From the NCBI GenBank assembly GCA_027563935.2, contig CM050451.1:100405565-100469564 (forward strand): a stretch of DNA of 64,000 bases. Direction: 5' to 3'. Positions 20,550 through 32,305 of this stretch are shown here, in pieces; positions within the stretch are counted from its first letter, which is position 1; each line of letters starts with the position of its first letter. A model generated the notes under the pieces. The model was not told the origin of the DNA and ran no database searches. It saw nothing but the letters and a program-made list of their open reading frames with translations. The translations under genes were made by a program, and so were the position numbers. This DNA comes from Costus lasius (lineage: Eukaryota > Streptophyta > Magnoliopsida > Zingiberales > Costaceae).

Positions 20550-21815
20550 TGCCTATTATGATTATTGTGATGGGGGTTGATGTTCAGCCTGCCCGATATG
20601 ATTTTTGTGATGACTATCCTAGAGTCTAGTTGACACTTAGGAGTCCACCTTTGTGATATATGATATAAGATGTGTTTGTTGTCCAGTAGGAACCTTTTGG
20701 GAGAACGAGTTTTGACGCAAAGTGCCATGTCTTGGTCGGACAGGGGCCACCTCTTGATGTCATCACTCTCTTTTTGTGATATGGGGTGTCGTAGAGCAAA
20801 GTGCCACGTCGTGACCCGGCGGGGGCCACCTCTTGAATCTACACACAAGCCATCGATGTGTTTATGGGGTGTTTTAGAGCAAAGTGCCACGTCGTGACCT
20901 GGCGGGGGCCACCTCTTGATTCTACTCACTGTCCATGTTTATGTGTTGCACGAGATTTTGCAGCTCCCAGTGCTTAGGCCAAAGCCGGGTTAGACCATAT
21001 TGGTCACTACTGAATATGCTGGACAACTAGGTTAACTAAGTATTGATGTGTTTAGTTGGTTTAGAGTATAACTCTAGAACCTGAGTTTGTTTAGAACCTG
21101 AGTTTGTTATATGTTGGTGTGTACATCTGACTGTTTATATGACTTCTGTATTTAATCTTGTTGTATATTGACATAATGTTCTGCTAAAGATTTTTAAAAT
21201 AATCTGCCTATATTTTTGAGTGTATGTTATGGATGGTCGATTTAGACTATCCACTCACTGGGCTGTGTAGCTCACCCCTCACTATTTTCAGGCATAGAGC
21301 AGGGGCGCATTTCTTGAGTTAGCATTGGCGTGGATATTATGCTAGTTTGGTTAAGAACTTTTGTGCTTAATTATCTGGGGCCGGATGTGGCCTTAATATG
21401 AATGATATGAGCTATGTGAACCATGTGAACTATGTGAACTTGTGATGCCAAATTAATGAGTTTGATTTTTGTGTCACCGCGGGCTTCAGCCTGGTTTCGG
21501 TGTTTGGTATGAGTTTATAAAATCGACTTTGTGGCTTTGCTTTGAATTTCGAATCGAATTGTATTTATGCCATCGGATTTGATATAACTATTGCCTTGCA
21601 TATGTCTAGTGCAAGGATTGCGTGGTGGCAGGTACCCTTATGTGATTTATGAGATTTGTGTTTTGTGGATATTTATGTATGGGTTTGTGGAAATTTTCAG
21701 ATCGTGTTTTCTTGAACTCGGTTTTACCTAGCATATGAATCGATTTTATATGAAACATCCTGTATCGTTCATGAATTGTGCCATTTGTTTGGGGTTAAGA
21801 TAACGGGATGTTACA
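20550..21815 (+). repeat. Solo LTR C, right segment
   Basis: Continues the Tekay-family LTR to its end GGGATGTTACA. It contains three tandem units (about 20717-20920) of the AAAGTGCCACGTCGTGACC repeat also seen in the LTRs of T. The 3' duplication CTATC follows at 21816-21820. Confidence 0.9.
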
Positions 21816-21820
21816 CTATC
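21816..21820 (+). repeat. Target-site duplication of solo LTR C (right)
   Basis: CTATC, matching 9812-9816. Confidence 0.9.
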
Positions 21821-23939
21821 CCTATAGATCCTCACGCCTAGGATATAGGCGTCCTCTCCTGAGTCTTTCATCTCAAAATACTTCCCTAACCATATCTTCA
21901 CAGCTTGAAGACTAGGGATGTCGTTCCCGATGAGCAGTATGTCATCAACATACAAGACCAGAAAAGTCACCAAGCTCCCACTGAATTTTCTATATACACA
22001 GGCGTCATATTCGCTTTTGATAAAGCCATAATCTCTCACAGCTTCATTAAATCGAAGATTCTAACTTTGAGATGCTTGCTTTAATCCATAGATTGATCTC
22101 TTTAGCCTGCAGACCTTATTGGCCTCTGCAGGATGGATGAAGCCATCAGGTTGTGTCATATACACATCCTTAGTTAGCATCCCATTAAGGAAAGCTGTTT
22201 TTACATCCATCTATCATATCTCGTAATCATGATATGCAGCTATAGCAAGCAGAATCCGAATGGATTTGAACATGGCAACGGGCGAAAAGGTTTCATCATA
22301 ATCCACCCCATGGATTTGCTTGAATCCCTTAGCCACTAGTCTACCTTTATAGGTAGCCATGTTGCCATCCATGTCTGTCTTCCTCTTGAAGACCTATTTA
22401 CACCCTATGGGCTTTACCCCATCAGGTAGCTCAACCAAATCCCAGACTTGGTTAGCTAACATGAAATCCATCTCGGATCACATGGCGTCAAGCAATCTCT
22501 CGGAGTCTGGTCCACTGACCGCCTCATCATAAGTCCTAGGTTCATCCTCAATGATGAAGATCCCGTCATGTTGGGTCAGCAGTGACCCATACCTCTCAGG
22601 AGAATGAAGAATCCTCTCAGACCTACGTGGAGCCTGTGTCTGAGCCTCAGGTTGCCTAGCAACGAGTGCAGGTGGCTCAGGTTCCATCTCTATGTCTTGT
22701 GGTTGCACTTGAATCTCATCCAAGTCAAACTTCCTCCCACTAACTTGTTTCATGAGAAATTCTTTCTCTAGAAAGACAGCACCCCGAGCAACAAGAACTT
22801 TGTTCTCAGTGGGAACATAGAAGTAGTAACCCTTAGTTTCCTTAGGGTACCCCACAAACACGCATTTATCAGATCTAGGTTCTAGCTTGCTAGAATCCTG
22901 ACGTTTGACATAAGCCTCACATCCCTAGATCCTGATAAAAGTGAGATTAGGGCGTCTCCCACTCCATACCTCGTATGGAATCTTTGAGATACTCTTAGAT
23001 GGAACATTATTCAGTATTAGGGAAGCTGTTTCAAGTGCATGCCCTCAGAATGAGGGAGGTAGAGTTTCATGACTCATCATACTTCGAACCATGTCCAACA
23101 AAGTTCGATTTCTCCTTTCAGACACACCATTCCATTGGGGTGTTCCAGGTGGAGTAAGTTGGGATAAAATCTCACACTCTCTCAAATAGTCAAGAAACTC
23201 ACCACTCAGGTACTCTCCACCACGATCTGATCGAAGAGTCTTAATGGATCTACCAAGTTGGTTCTCTACTTCATGTCTGAACTCTTTGAATTTCTCAAAC
23301 GATTCAGACTTATGTCTTATTAGGTAAACATAACCATATCTACTGAAATCATCAGTAAATGTGATGAAGTAGTTGTGGCCTCCTCTGACTTGCTTATTGA
23401 ATGGTCCACACACATCGCTATGTATGAGATCCAACAAACCTCCTGCCCTTTCACCAGTCTTGGTGAAAGGCGCCTTTGTCGTTTTCCCTAACAAACAAGG
23501 CTCATATGTATCAAATTCCTCCAAGGAACTTGAATTTATCAACCCATTTGCATGGAGTTGTTGAATGCGATTCTTGTTTATATGGGCTAATCGACAATGC
23601 CATAGGAAAGCACCAACTAAACCACTCAGTTTGGTCCTTTTACTATTTATGTTACAAATAGAGTTATCCATGTCTAACACATATAGACCATTGCACAAAG
23701 TACCCTTCCCATAGAACATATTTGCAAATGAAAAAGAACAAGAGTTCTTATTTATTTCAAACTTAAATCCTTTCTTTGCCAAGCAAGGAATGGATACAAT
23801 GTTCTTAGTAAGCGAAGGTACATAATAGCAATTATCTAACTCTAACTGAAGTCCAAATGGCAGGGAGAGAGTCAAAACTCTTATAGTAACAGCAGCAACC
23901 AGTGCCCCGTTTCTAACTCATAGGTCAATCTCTCCAGCC
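21821..23939 (-). pseudogene. Copia B pol: integrase and RT segment with eight nonsense codons
   Basis: From right to left: end of protease (VAAVTIRVLTLSLPFGL), GAG-pre-integrase region, integrase core (SDVCGPF, RSDRGGEY, VSERRNRT all present), the FVGYPKETKGYYF block, and RT with intact YVDD in VLYVDDILLIGND. The reading frame is continuous over 2.1 kb, but eight codons are stops relative to copia A: 23918 (Arg), 23045 (Trp), 22925 (Trp), 22478 (Arg), 22394 (Trp), 22214 (Trp), 22211 (Gln) and 22061 (Trp). All are single C-to-T or G-to-A type changes. The first cysteine of the integrase zinc motif is Tyr (DTYEPC against DTCKAC). No frameshift is needed across solo LTR C or across D. Confidence 0.85.
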
Positions 23940-23944
23940 CATAC
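23940..23944 (+). repeat. Target-site duplication of D (left)
   Basis: CATAC, repeated at 30107-30111. Confidence 0.9.
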
Positions 23945-25744
23945 TGATGTAGGAGGGAGACACGTGTTGTGCAAACCAGAACAAAGAGTATTTTTACCAT
24001 AATTCAATGCTATAGAAATATATCATTTAAGAAAGGTAGCTATGTAGGTTCCAAAGATCCAAAATTTGAACTGATTAAGCCAAGATGTAGAGAAAAACTA
24101 GTTCTTTCAACCGTATAGGAATTAGAGTGTGAAGAACTATCAGACAATAAGAACATGTGCGATAGAATGCCTAATCAGATTAGCAAATCAAAATAGCATA
24201 GAAATTGTTTCAGTCTTCAAAATTTGTTAGGTCTACTAGATTGATCTGGTGATTCTTCCATGGAACCAGGTGGTACCACAAGTGGGATGTAACATGCTCT
24301 TCCAAATCGTTTCAGAGTTCAGGGTTCCAGCACGTCCAAGTATTTTAGATACCTGCACAAAGAAGGTTAAACATATTAGTTTTAAAGAAGAACAGAAGAA
24401 CCGTGGACACGGGAGTCTGAAAACAGGGGACGTCGCGCGATGGAGTAGAGTTCGTCGGCGGACAACCGGTGGTGCACGAACTCGGAACCTGCTGCTGCTG
24501 GAGGATGGTGTGGCTGACGAGAGGACGTGGCGGGAGCTTGGAGATGAAAGATGGCCGGACGGGGGAGATCAACGATGAAAGGCGGATCTGAGGCGGAAGC
24601 TGGGCGGAAACAGGGGAAAACGAGTGTGGAGCAGAGTTGATAGGCGGTCGTCCGGTGGTGCACGATCGCCGGACCTGCTACAGTTGGGGATCCTTGTGAT
24701 GCTGGACAAGGCGTGGCCGGAGTTTGGGGTCGAACGGGGGCTTGTCGGAGGAGATCGACGGCGATCAGTGGAGAAGGGCGGAAACAGGGGCGTGAGCTAA
24801 GGCGTCACCGGAAATCTTCCGATTCCGGCGATCCAGACGTCGGATGGGGCGATCCCTCCGGTTGAGGGTTCGACTAGAACTTTAGAAGGCGTGGTTGAAA
24901 TTTGAGGACGATCCGTCGGTTGGATCGTCGCTGGCGGCGAAGCGAACGGAGAGTCCAAGGCTGGACTCGGCTGGAAACTGGGTGTGGAATGCGACAGCGG
25001 CGGAAGGTCGTTTAAGCGTGGCAGAGGTGGAAGGTGGATGTCGTAGAGCTTCCAAGTCCATGGGAGATTAGAGAAGAAGATAGTGAAGGAGTTCCAAATC
25101 CATGAAACCTTCAGCTACCAAAGGAAGAGAGGAAGAAACATCCGATAGAGAGAAACAAAAACCATTTCCATTCATTGTTAAAATCTTTGTCTAAAATCTC
25201 TGCTGATTACAAAAGAGGAGAGACCATCTTATAGGTGATGGTTGTAAACATAGCAGGAATTATAGCCGTTGGCTGTAAGCTCCAACGGTTGAATTTTGAC
25301 TCTCAAAATCTGTGGCCGCATTTGTTGAAGATCTTGCAGGATTTGGTGCATGGCATTAGCGAGAATTGCAAGTATTGCTCAGGCTGAGAAGTTGATTGGC
25401 ACGTAATCTTTGAAGCTTTGGATGAGTGAATAAATGTTGATTGCAATTTGTTTTGAAGGTTAAGAGCTCCCAAATTGTTGAGAGTGGATGAAGATTGAAA
25501 GCTGGAATTGGATGTCGACTGGAACTTGTTGTGGATTTGAGCTTGGATCTTCTTGAGATGTTGACTTCAATTGTCTTGATCTCATGTTGATTACATGGCA
25601 AATGAAATAATAAGGATTAGTGCCACATTAAATTTAGAATGACATGCCCATCAAAATCTACATTCAATCAAGATCTACGATAATTATACAAAAATTGACT
25701 AAGTCAAAATTAGATCAAATATCATGTGATATGCTCCTGCATCA
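23945..25744 (-). repeat. 3' LTR of D
   Basis: 1800 bp. A CpG-rich central part (about 24400-25000) with two related CCGGTGGTGCACGA segments contrasts with AT-rich ends. The CpG-rich part resembles the middle of solo LTR S. TATA-like sense TATAAGA near 25229. Confidence 0.9.
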
Positions 25745-25755
25745 GACACCCCTGG
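25745..25755 (-). other. Probable polypurine tract of D
   Basis: Sense CCAGGGGTGTC directly before the 3' LTR; weak purine bias, placed by position. Confidence 0.5.
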
Positions 25756-25807
25756 TTCAAGTGTTTCTACTCCTGGAGAAACTTAGGGTAAGTAAAAAAA
25801 ACAACAA

Positions 25808-27214
25808 TTAAACTACTAGCATGGAAGTAAACAATTTATCACGCTTAGGTGGAGGCCTATAAGTGTATTCATCTTTGAGGATAGGTAGGAAGAGAAGTTG
25901 ATCATGCATAAGTTGAGTGGGTTGTCTTGTTTTAACCCCTAATGTACTTCTCACAATCAAGAAGCTAGGTGAAAGAAAATTCAGATTTAAACAAGACATA
26001 TTAGCAAGCTCAAGTAGTCCATTATAGGATCTAAGAGAAGGGAAGATAAAATCAATATATTCAACTTGCAAAAGAGGTAAAGCACTCATGTTTTCACTTT
26101 GTTTGATTGACCTTACAGGTGGCTTAGGAGCGTGGGTAGTTGGATCTAAGAGGCATGACTCAAGGATCATGGGATCATGGGTCAAGTCTTCTAAGCCTTC
26201 AAGATGTGGTTCTCTTAATGATTGAGACTTGGGGTCTAGGTCAATGGCAAAAGGATCTAACATTGGTTCAAAGTGTGGTTCATCATGATCTATGGATGTG
26301 GATTCAACTTGGCTATCTAAGTCATCAATGATAAATGTTCCAAACTTAAGTTGTGCTATGCCTAATGGAATCTCTATAGGCAATTGATTCTCACATGTGT
26401 TAATAATGGGTTCCTTAGTTGGAATAGATGTGCTAGAGTCAAGTTGAGGCATGTATTCTAAAGAACCTATGGGTATGGGTCCTAAAATTGAAGGTAATGG
26501 TACTTCATGATTTATTTCTTCAAATTTAGTGGTTTCATCAAGACATGGTTTAGGTTCTAAAGTAGGCTCTAAGGTTTGGTTGAACTCTAGAGGATTAGGA
26601 CTCTCTTGTTTAACTTGTAAGTGGGGCTTTCTTAATTTCTCTATTGATTGTTGCAACTTTTTCATATGCTCCTTGAACTCATGTTGCAACTTTTTAGTTT
26701 GCTCCCTTAACTCATCATAAGGGTGAATTATGTGTGGCAACCCTTTATGAATAAAACTATAACTCCAAGGGTTGTGAAAATAATGTCCTTGATAATCACG
26801 CATGAATTCATTCCCTAATAAGATGTCAAATCCCTCTAAACTCATTACATCACACCAAATTTCAGTTTTCATATTGCCTAATTGAATAGGAACTAAGCAT
26901 TGAAAGTCAACTAAAGTTGAAGTCAAATCATCCCAAGTTATGCAATAAGGGTTAGGATTTTTTTCTATGGTAAGGCCAAATTTTTCAAGGGATCTAGGAG
27001 ATATGATATTGTACTTGACAAAATGATCAATAATAGTTTTACATTTAAAACCATTGCACCAAATATGTGTAGTAAAACTATTAGGCCCATGTGTGAGAAC
27101 CCTACATTTTTGTTTTATAGAACTATTAGGCCTATGTATAAGAGTCCTATAGTGTTCCCTAATAGTTATTAATTCTGTTCTAGCTATAACTTCCCTTTGA
27201 GTAAAGTGACGCAT
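25808..27214 (-). CDS. D-encoded protease-like protein without catalytic motif
   Basis: 468 residues, the only sizeable frame of D. Residues about 47-163 resemble the plant Ty3 retropepsin region of G1: CLVPIQLG, EIWCDVM and ILLGNEFM align with CLVPLQFG, AIWCYII and VLLGCPWI. The place of the D-G/S-G motif reads IIDHFVKYNII, keeping the Asp (63) but losing the Gly, so proteolysis is unlikely. Residues about 167-196 are rich in Lys/Gln/Glu/Leu and look like a coiled coil. The rest is acidic, Pro- and Asp-rich, of unknown role, ending in RPPPKRDK. It could be a scaffold or dominant-negative partner, or a passive remnant. The frame is unbroken, which argues for some maintenance or recent origin. 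Confidence 0.6.
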   Translation of the reverse strand: MRHFTQREVIARTELITIREHYRTLIHRPNSSIKQKCRVLTHGPNSFTTHIWCNGFKCKTIIDHFVKYNIISPRSLEKFGLTIEKNPNPYCITWDDLTSTLVDFQCLVPIQLGNMKTEIWCDVMSLEGFDILLGNEFMRDYQGHYFHNPWSYSFIHKGLPHIIHPYDELREQTKKLQHEFKEHMKKLQQSIEKLRKPHLQVKQESPNPLEFNQTLEPTLEPKPCLDETTKFEEINHEVPLPSILGPIPIGSLEYMPQLDSSTSIPTKEPIINTCENQLPIEIPLGIAQLKFGTFIIDDLDSQVESTSIDHDEPHFEPMLDPFAIDLDPKSQSLREPHLEGLEDLTHDPMILESCLLDPTTHAPKPPVRSIKQSENMSALPLLQVEYIDFIFPSLRSYNGLLELANMSCLNLNFLSPSFLIVRSTLGVKTRQPTQLMHDQLLFLPILKDEYTYRPPPKRDKLFTSMLVV

Positions 27215-28292
27215 GATAAAAGTTTATGGTACAACTAGGGAGTAAGCATGCAAATCTACTGAATTAAGATATACTTATTTTCAAGATAAACTCAATAAGC
27301 TGGAAATGACTATTGTTTAAGTGCAAGAGATAAGTGCAGAAGAAATAGTCAGAAAAAACTGAGATAAGATGGGATTTTGAAACTTGCAAACCACACAGGA
27401 TAATGTGCAGCAATAGGTTCCAGCAACAATAAAGTTATCAGGGCTGATAGCAAAATAAAAGTGCAGTAGATTCCCTATATGGATGCAGTGATGTGCACGA
27501 GTGTTGCTGCTAATGTAAGTTATTATGCAGGTATATAAGTGATCAGACGAGTATTCACGTGCAGTAATGTTCAGCAGTAAATATTCAAATCCAGCTTATA
27601 AATTCCAGGTTTAGAACAACAAGACACAGCTCAATGTAAAGCAGGCAGACAAACACAGCACAGAATCGGCAGATTTCAAGAACTGCAGAATGGTAAGCAA
27701 CAGTGCTTACCATCCTAAATCAGATTTTGCAATTTAGCAATAAGGAACAAAGATCTATTGATTCTTGTGATAAACCTGAATTAGAATTGTTCTTAGGACT
27801 TATGACACCTAATCAGATTAAGGGTCACAAGCTATGCGTCAGAGGTTTTATCAGAACCAAGAAGTCAAGGTGCAGAATTCAGCATGCAGGAAATAAAATC
27901 TGAGAACCAAAACTCAACACTTAAAGGTTCTAAGCAGATTAAACATTGATACTAGCTGCAAATTCAAAAGTCATTCAACAATATCCAGAATTTTGAATCA
28001 ACTCAGATATCTTAGTTGTGCAGAAAGGCTGATCAAAACTTGCGAGAAGATGTAGTAGTGTGCAGAATTGATTAGAACTTTTCAAAAATTCAAATGCAGT
28101 TTTCTTTGGCAAATTGTTCAATGCAAGCAATTTTTTTTTCTTTTTAATCAATAAAGAACAAACAACTTACTAAGATGCAAAAGCAGTAAACAACTAAACA
28201 TGAAAGCAAAAACTAAGAATGTTTTTTTTTTTTTAAATTGCAAAGAGCAAAACAAGGATCGTGTGAGCAGACAAGAGTTGCTTACAACCTCC
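27215..28292 (-). other. D leader
   Basis: About 1.1 kb between PBS and the D protein. A/T-rich with poly-T/poly-A runs near 28130-28230. I see no Gag-like frame. Confidence 0.6.
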
Positions 28293-28303
28293 CTCTGATA
28301 CCA
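28293..28303 (-). other. Primer-binding site of D
   Basis: Sense TGGTATCAGAG, three bases inside the LTR edge. Confidence 0.85.
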
Positions 28304-28306
28304 AAC

Positions 28307-30106
28307 TGATGTAGGAGGGAGACACGTGTTGTGCAAACCAGAACAAAGAGTATTTTTACCATAATTCAATGCTATAGAAATATATCATTTAAGAAAGGTA
28401 GCTATGTAGGTTCCAAAGATCCAAAATTTGAACTGATTAAGCCAAGATGTAGAGAAAAACTAGTTCTTTCAACCGTATAGGAATTAGAGTGTGAAGAACT
28501 ATTAGACAATAAGAACATGTGCGATAGAATGCCTAATCAGATTAGCAAATCAAAATAGCATAGAAATTGTTTCAGTCTTCAAAATTTGTTAGGTCTACTA
28601 GATTGATCTGGTGATTCTTCCATGGAACCAGGTGGTACCACAAGTGGGATGTAACATGCTCTTCCAAATCGTTTCAGAGTTCAGGGTTCCAGCACGTCCA
28701 AGTATTTTAGATACCTGCACAAAGAAGGTTAAACATATTAGTTTTAAAGAAGAACAGAAGAACCGTGGACACGGGAGTCTGAAAACAGGGGACGTCGCGC
28801 TATGGAGTAGAGTTCGTCGGCGGACAACCGGTGGTGCACGAACTCGGAACCTGCTACTGCTGGAGGATGGTGTGGCTGACGAGAGGACGTGGCCGGAGCT
28901 TGGAGATGAAAGATGGCCGGACGGGGGAGATCAACGATGAAAGGCGGATCTGAGGCGGAAGCTGGGCGGAAACAGGGGAAAACGAGTGTGGAGCAGAGTT
29001 GATAGGCGGTCGTCCGGTGGTGCACGATCGCCGGACCTGCTACAGTTGGGGATCCTTGTGATGCTGGACAAGGCGTGGCCGGAGTTTGGGGTTGAACGGG
29101 GGCTAGTCGGAGGAGATCGACGGCGATCAGTGGAGAAGGGCGGAAACAGGGGCGTGAGCTGAGGCGTCACCGGAAATCTTCCGATTCCGGCGATCCAGAT
29201 GTCGGATGGGGCGATCCCTCCGGTTGAGGGTTTGACTAGAACTTTAGAAGGCGTGGTTGAAATTTGAGGACGATCCGTCGGTTGGATCGTCGCTGGCGGC
29301 GAAGCGAACGGAGAGTCCAAGGCTGGACTCGGCTGGAAACTGGGTGTGGAATGCGACAGCGGCGGAAGGTCGTTTAAGCGTGGCAGAGGTGGAAGGTGGA
29401 TGTCGTAGAGCTTCCAAGTCCATGGGAGATTAGAGAAGAAGATAGTGAAGGAGTTCCAAATCCATGGAACCTTCAGCTACCAAAGGAAGAGAGGAAGAAA
29501 CATCCGATAGAGAGAAACAAAAACCATTTCCATTCATTGTTAAAATCTTTGTCTAAAATCTCTGCTGATTACAAAAGAGGAGAGACCATCTTATAGGTGA
29601 TGGTTGGAAACATAGCAGGAATTATAGCCGTTGGCTGTAAGCTCCAACGGTTGAATTTTGACTCTCAAAATCTGTGGCCGCATTTGTTGAAGATCTTGCA
29701 GGATTTGGTGCATGGCATTAGCGAGAATTGCAAGTATTGCTCAGGCTGAGAAGTTGATTGGCACGTAATCTTTGAAGCTTTGGATGAGTGAATAAATGTT
29801 GATTGCAATTTGTTTTGAAGGTTAAGAGCTCCCAAATTGTTGAGAGTGGATGAAGATTGAAAGCTGGAATTGGATGTCGACTGGAACTTGTTGTGGATTT
29901 GAGCTTGGATCTTCTTGAGATGTTGACTTCAATTGTCTTGATCTCATGTTGATTACATGGCAAATGAAATAATAAGGATTAGTGCCACATTAAATTTAGA
30001 ATGACATGCCCATCAAAATCTACATTCAATCAAGATCTACGATAATTATACAAAAATTGACTAAGTCAAAATTAGATCAAATATCATGTGATATGCTCCT
30101 GCATCA
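28307..30106 (-). repeat. 5' LTR of D
   Basis: 1800 bp, same length as the 3' LTR, with about 11 substitutions and no indel noticed. Confidence 0.9.
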
Positions 30107-30111
30107 CATAC
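30107..30111 (+). repeat. Target-site duplication of D (right)
   Basis: CATAC. Confidence 0.9.
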
Positions 30112-30741
30112 CGATCTACTTTTCCTGAGCCCCTGCATATTTGTACAAATATGAGCTCCACATGCGGTATCCAATACCCATGTCATAGAAGTAGAAAGGT
30201 TGACTTCTGTAACATAAATACCTGAGTATGAAGACGAAGCCTTGCCTCTCTTCTTCTCATTCTGAAGTCGGACTATGTCCTTCAACATGTGAGGTGGCCC
30301 TCCACATGAATAACACTTATTGTTCCTGATCCATTCCATCTTTAATTTCAGTTCCTTGGTCAAACCTTTCGGCTCAACACACTGGATATTAACTTTAGGA
30401 GGATTGAGCCTAACTAATTCATTAAAGAGCTGTCTTAGATTAGTAATAATATGAGAGGCACTCTTCAATTCATATTGCCCTTGAAGCTCGGGCCACATGT
30501 TGGTTAGCATCAATTGTGCAACCTCCAAAGTATCAGCCTGATGCTCATCATAAGCATCCCTCTCAGCCGTTGAGGCCGAGCATGGAAGTGGTTCAGGAAT
30601 GGGCTGCTCAAGGACATAGAGCTTTCTCTCAAGCTTGAGCACAATTCTCAAGTTCATATACCAATTCATCAAGTTGGATCCAACCAACTTGTCCTTCTCA
30701 AGGATAGATCGCAGTGACCAACCGCTATTGTTCGTTGCCAT
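30112..30741 (-). pseudogene. Copia B gag and start of protease, internally deleted
   Basis: Starts at the ATG at 30741 (MATNNSGWSLRS) and reads copia Gag (YVLEQPIPEP, ASHIITNLRQLF). It then jumps to the basic pre-knuckle region, so that about 90-105 residues present in copia A (its residues about 101-205) are missing in frame. The knuckle is CYSCGGPPHMLKDI, with the last Cys replaced by Ile. Protease begins SGIYVTEV ... SWVLDTACGAHIC with the same DTA variant as A. The frame continues into D's LTR only by chance; the true continuation is at 23939. Confidence 0.8.
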
Positions 30742-32294
30742 TGTTCTACAACAGTCAAGAAATAGCAGATTAGTACTACTTCAAATCATTTAAACTGGAC
30801 TTGTTTTAAATGATTATGACTCCCACTATTTTAATCGAATTGACAACCCATAAAGTCAATCGGGAAGTTTAAGACTTCATAGTGAGATAGGAACCCTTTT
30901 CCACATAAGGCTTCGCGTCCCACGAGGGTTGGATGAGATGCACAAAGTGACCCATGCTTCTTAAGGTGGGCACGCTAGCCGATTGCTCCAAGCAATTCCC
31001 CTTATTGAGATAGTCTAGGCATTTCATGTCCAGTGAGGGCTGGATATAGCATGAAACCCTAACCTCTCAACGATGCCTCTAGAGTTTCATTATGTGCCCA
31101 ACACATATAGAACTCTAGTCAAGTCCATTCCAAACCGTTATGCCCAGGGCCAACGAGTTTCCTTGCGAAGGCGCGCCCGATTAAAACGGACTGGGGAAAC
31201 CATTGCCACCACACACTTTCTAAAGATAAGTGGGTGTGTCCCACGATGGTGGGAAACAGTTCACAATACCACAGATCAATAGCTTAGTGAGGGCTACGCG
31301 TTAGAAGACTACTCAGTTTTATCTTATGTCTAGCATTACAGGCATGATGTGATCATAACCTATTCAAGAGATGATGTGATAACATAATAATAAAACATCA
31401 CAGGCATGCTTGACAGATATGGAAAGCAGTAAAGAGATGATGTGATCATAACCTATTCAAGACATTGAACCAACCCATGCCAGAAGAGGTTCAACTCTTG
31501 ACCTAGGACTCAAGCCTCAAAGACCTAACCTAGCCGACTACTAACTTGGTCTTCAAACTCGACTCCAAGGTCTTCCAAGGGTGAATCGCCACCTTGCAAG
31601 CCACAAGAGGGATAGCTCACAAGCCCTAGGCTCGGCCAAACCCTAACTTGTGCTCCAAACAAGCATGCGCCACCATTGATGCTTGTTGCGCCATCAAGCA
31701 TGGATGCGCCACCAAGCATGCATGCGCCAAGTATCATGTTGGATGCACCCCCTAATCTTCATCTTGAATTTTACAAAAATAAAAGAAAAAGATGGCATAC
31801 GGGCTGCACAGAGATACATCACAGGCATGCACTGAGGCTTGACTCATGATCACAAAACCATGCACAATCAAGGTATTACTCATGCAATTCTACATGCTCA
31901 GGAAAAACATAAAATCTAAAATTTTACTTTTTCATAAAACCAGTTTCTTTTCCTCATATTCTTCTCACAAATCTTTTAGTTATTCGTGATTAATTTTCAT
32001 GATGATTTCAAAGATCCTTTCGGCTAGTAATTTTGTCAGATCAAGAGACCCGACCAGTCTGAAGAGACAATGCCCGTCCTACTTGACAAAACCACGTGCG
32101 CCTTTGATCCTTAAATCATGAAAGAAAAATAACCCAAAAATCCAAAAGAGATTGAAAAGATGATAGAAACAAGAAACCCTAAATTTTTCCTACTTAGAAA
32201 AATCGTTTGCCATACATCATGCAATTTTCGAAAATTGAAATATGGCATGTGAGCATGAAAAGCATGAAAATACATCATTCGAGTTTCGCAAGTC
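30742..32294 (-). other. Copia B leader
   Basis: Noncoding, 1.55 kb. It contains HP1 (30918-30933, one mismatch in the stem), HP2 (31239-31254) and a conserved segment near the PBS (about 31990-32110) with TTTTGTCA/TGACAAAA arms. A GATGTGATCATAACCTATTC segment occurs twice (about 31375 and 31440). Confidence 0.7.
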
Positions 32295-32305
32295 GCTCTA
32301 ATCCA
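32295..32305 (-). other. Degenerate primer-binding site of copia B
   Basis: Sense TGGATTAGAGC; altered from TGGTATCAGAGC, consistent with age. Confidence 0.55.

Larger units (their letters stand above)
23945..30106 (-). mobile_element. Complete non-autonomous LTR element D
   Basis: 6162 bp with two 1800-bp LTRs (TGATGCAGGA...CCTACATCA in sense) and a 5-bp duplication CATAC. The initiator-Met PBS stands at 28293-28303. A 2562-bp internal region encodes a single 468-residue protein. No Gag, RT, RNase H or integrase is present. LTRs differ at about 11 of 1800 positions by eye (0.6%). Termini and primer offset resemble G1, suggesting G1-type proteins moved it. It interrupts copia B between protease and integrase. 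Confidence 0.9.
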
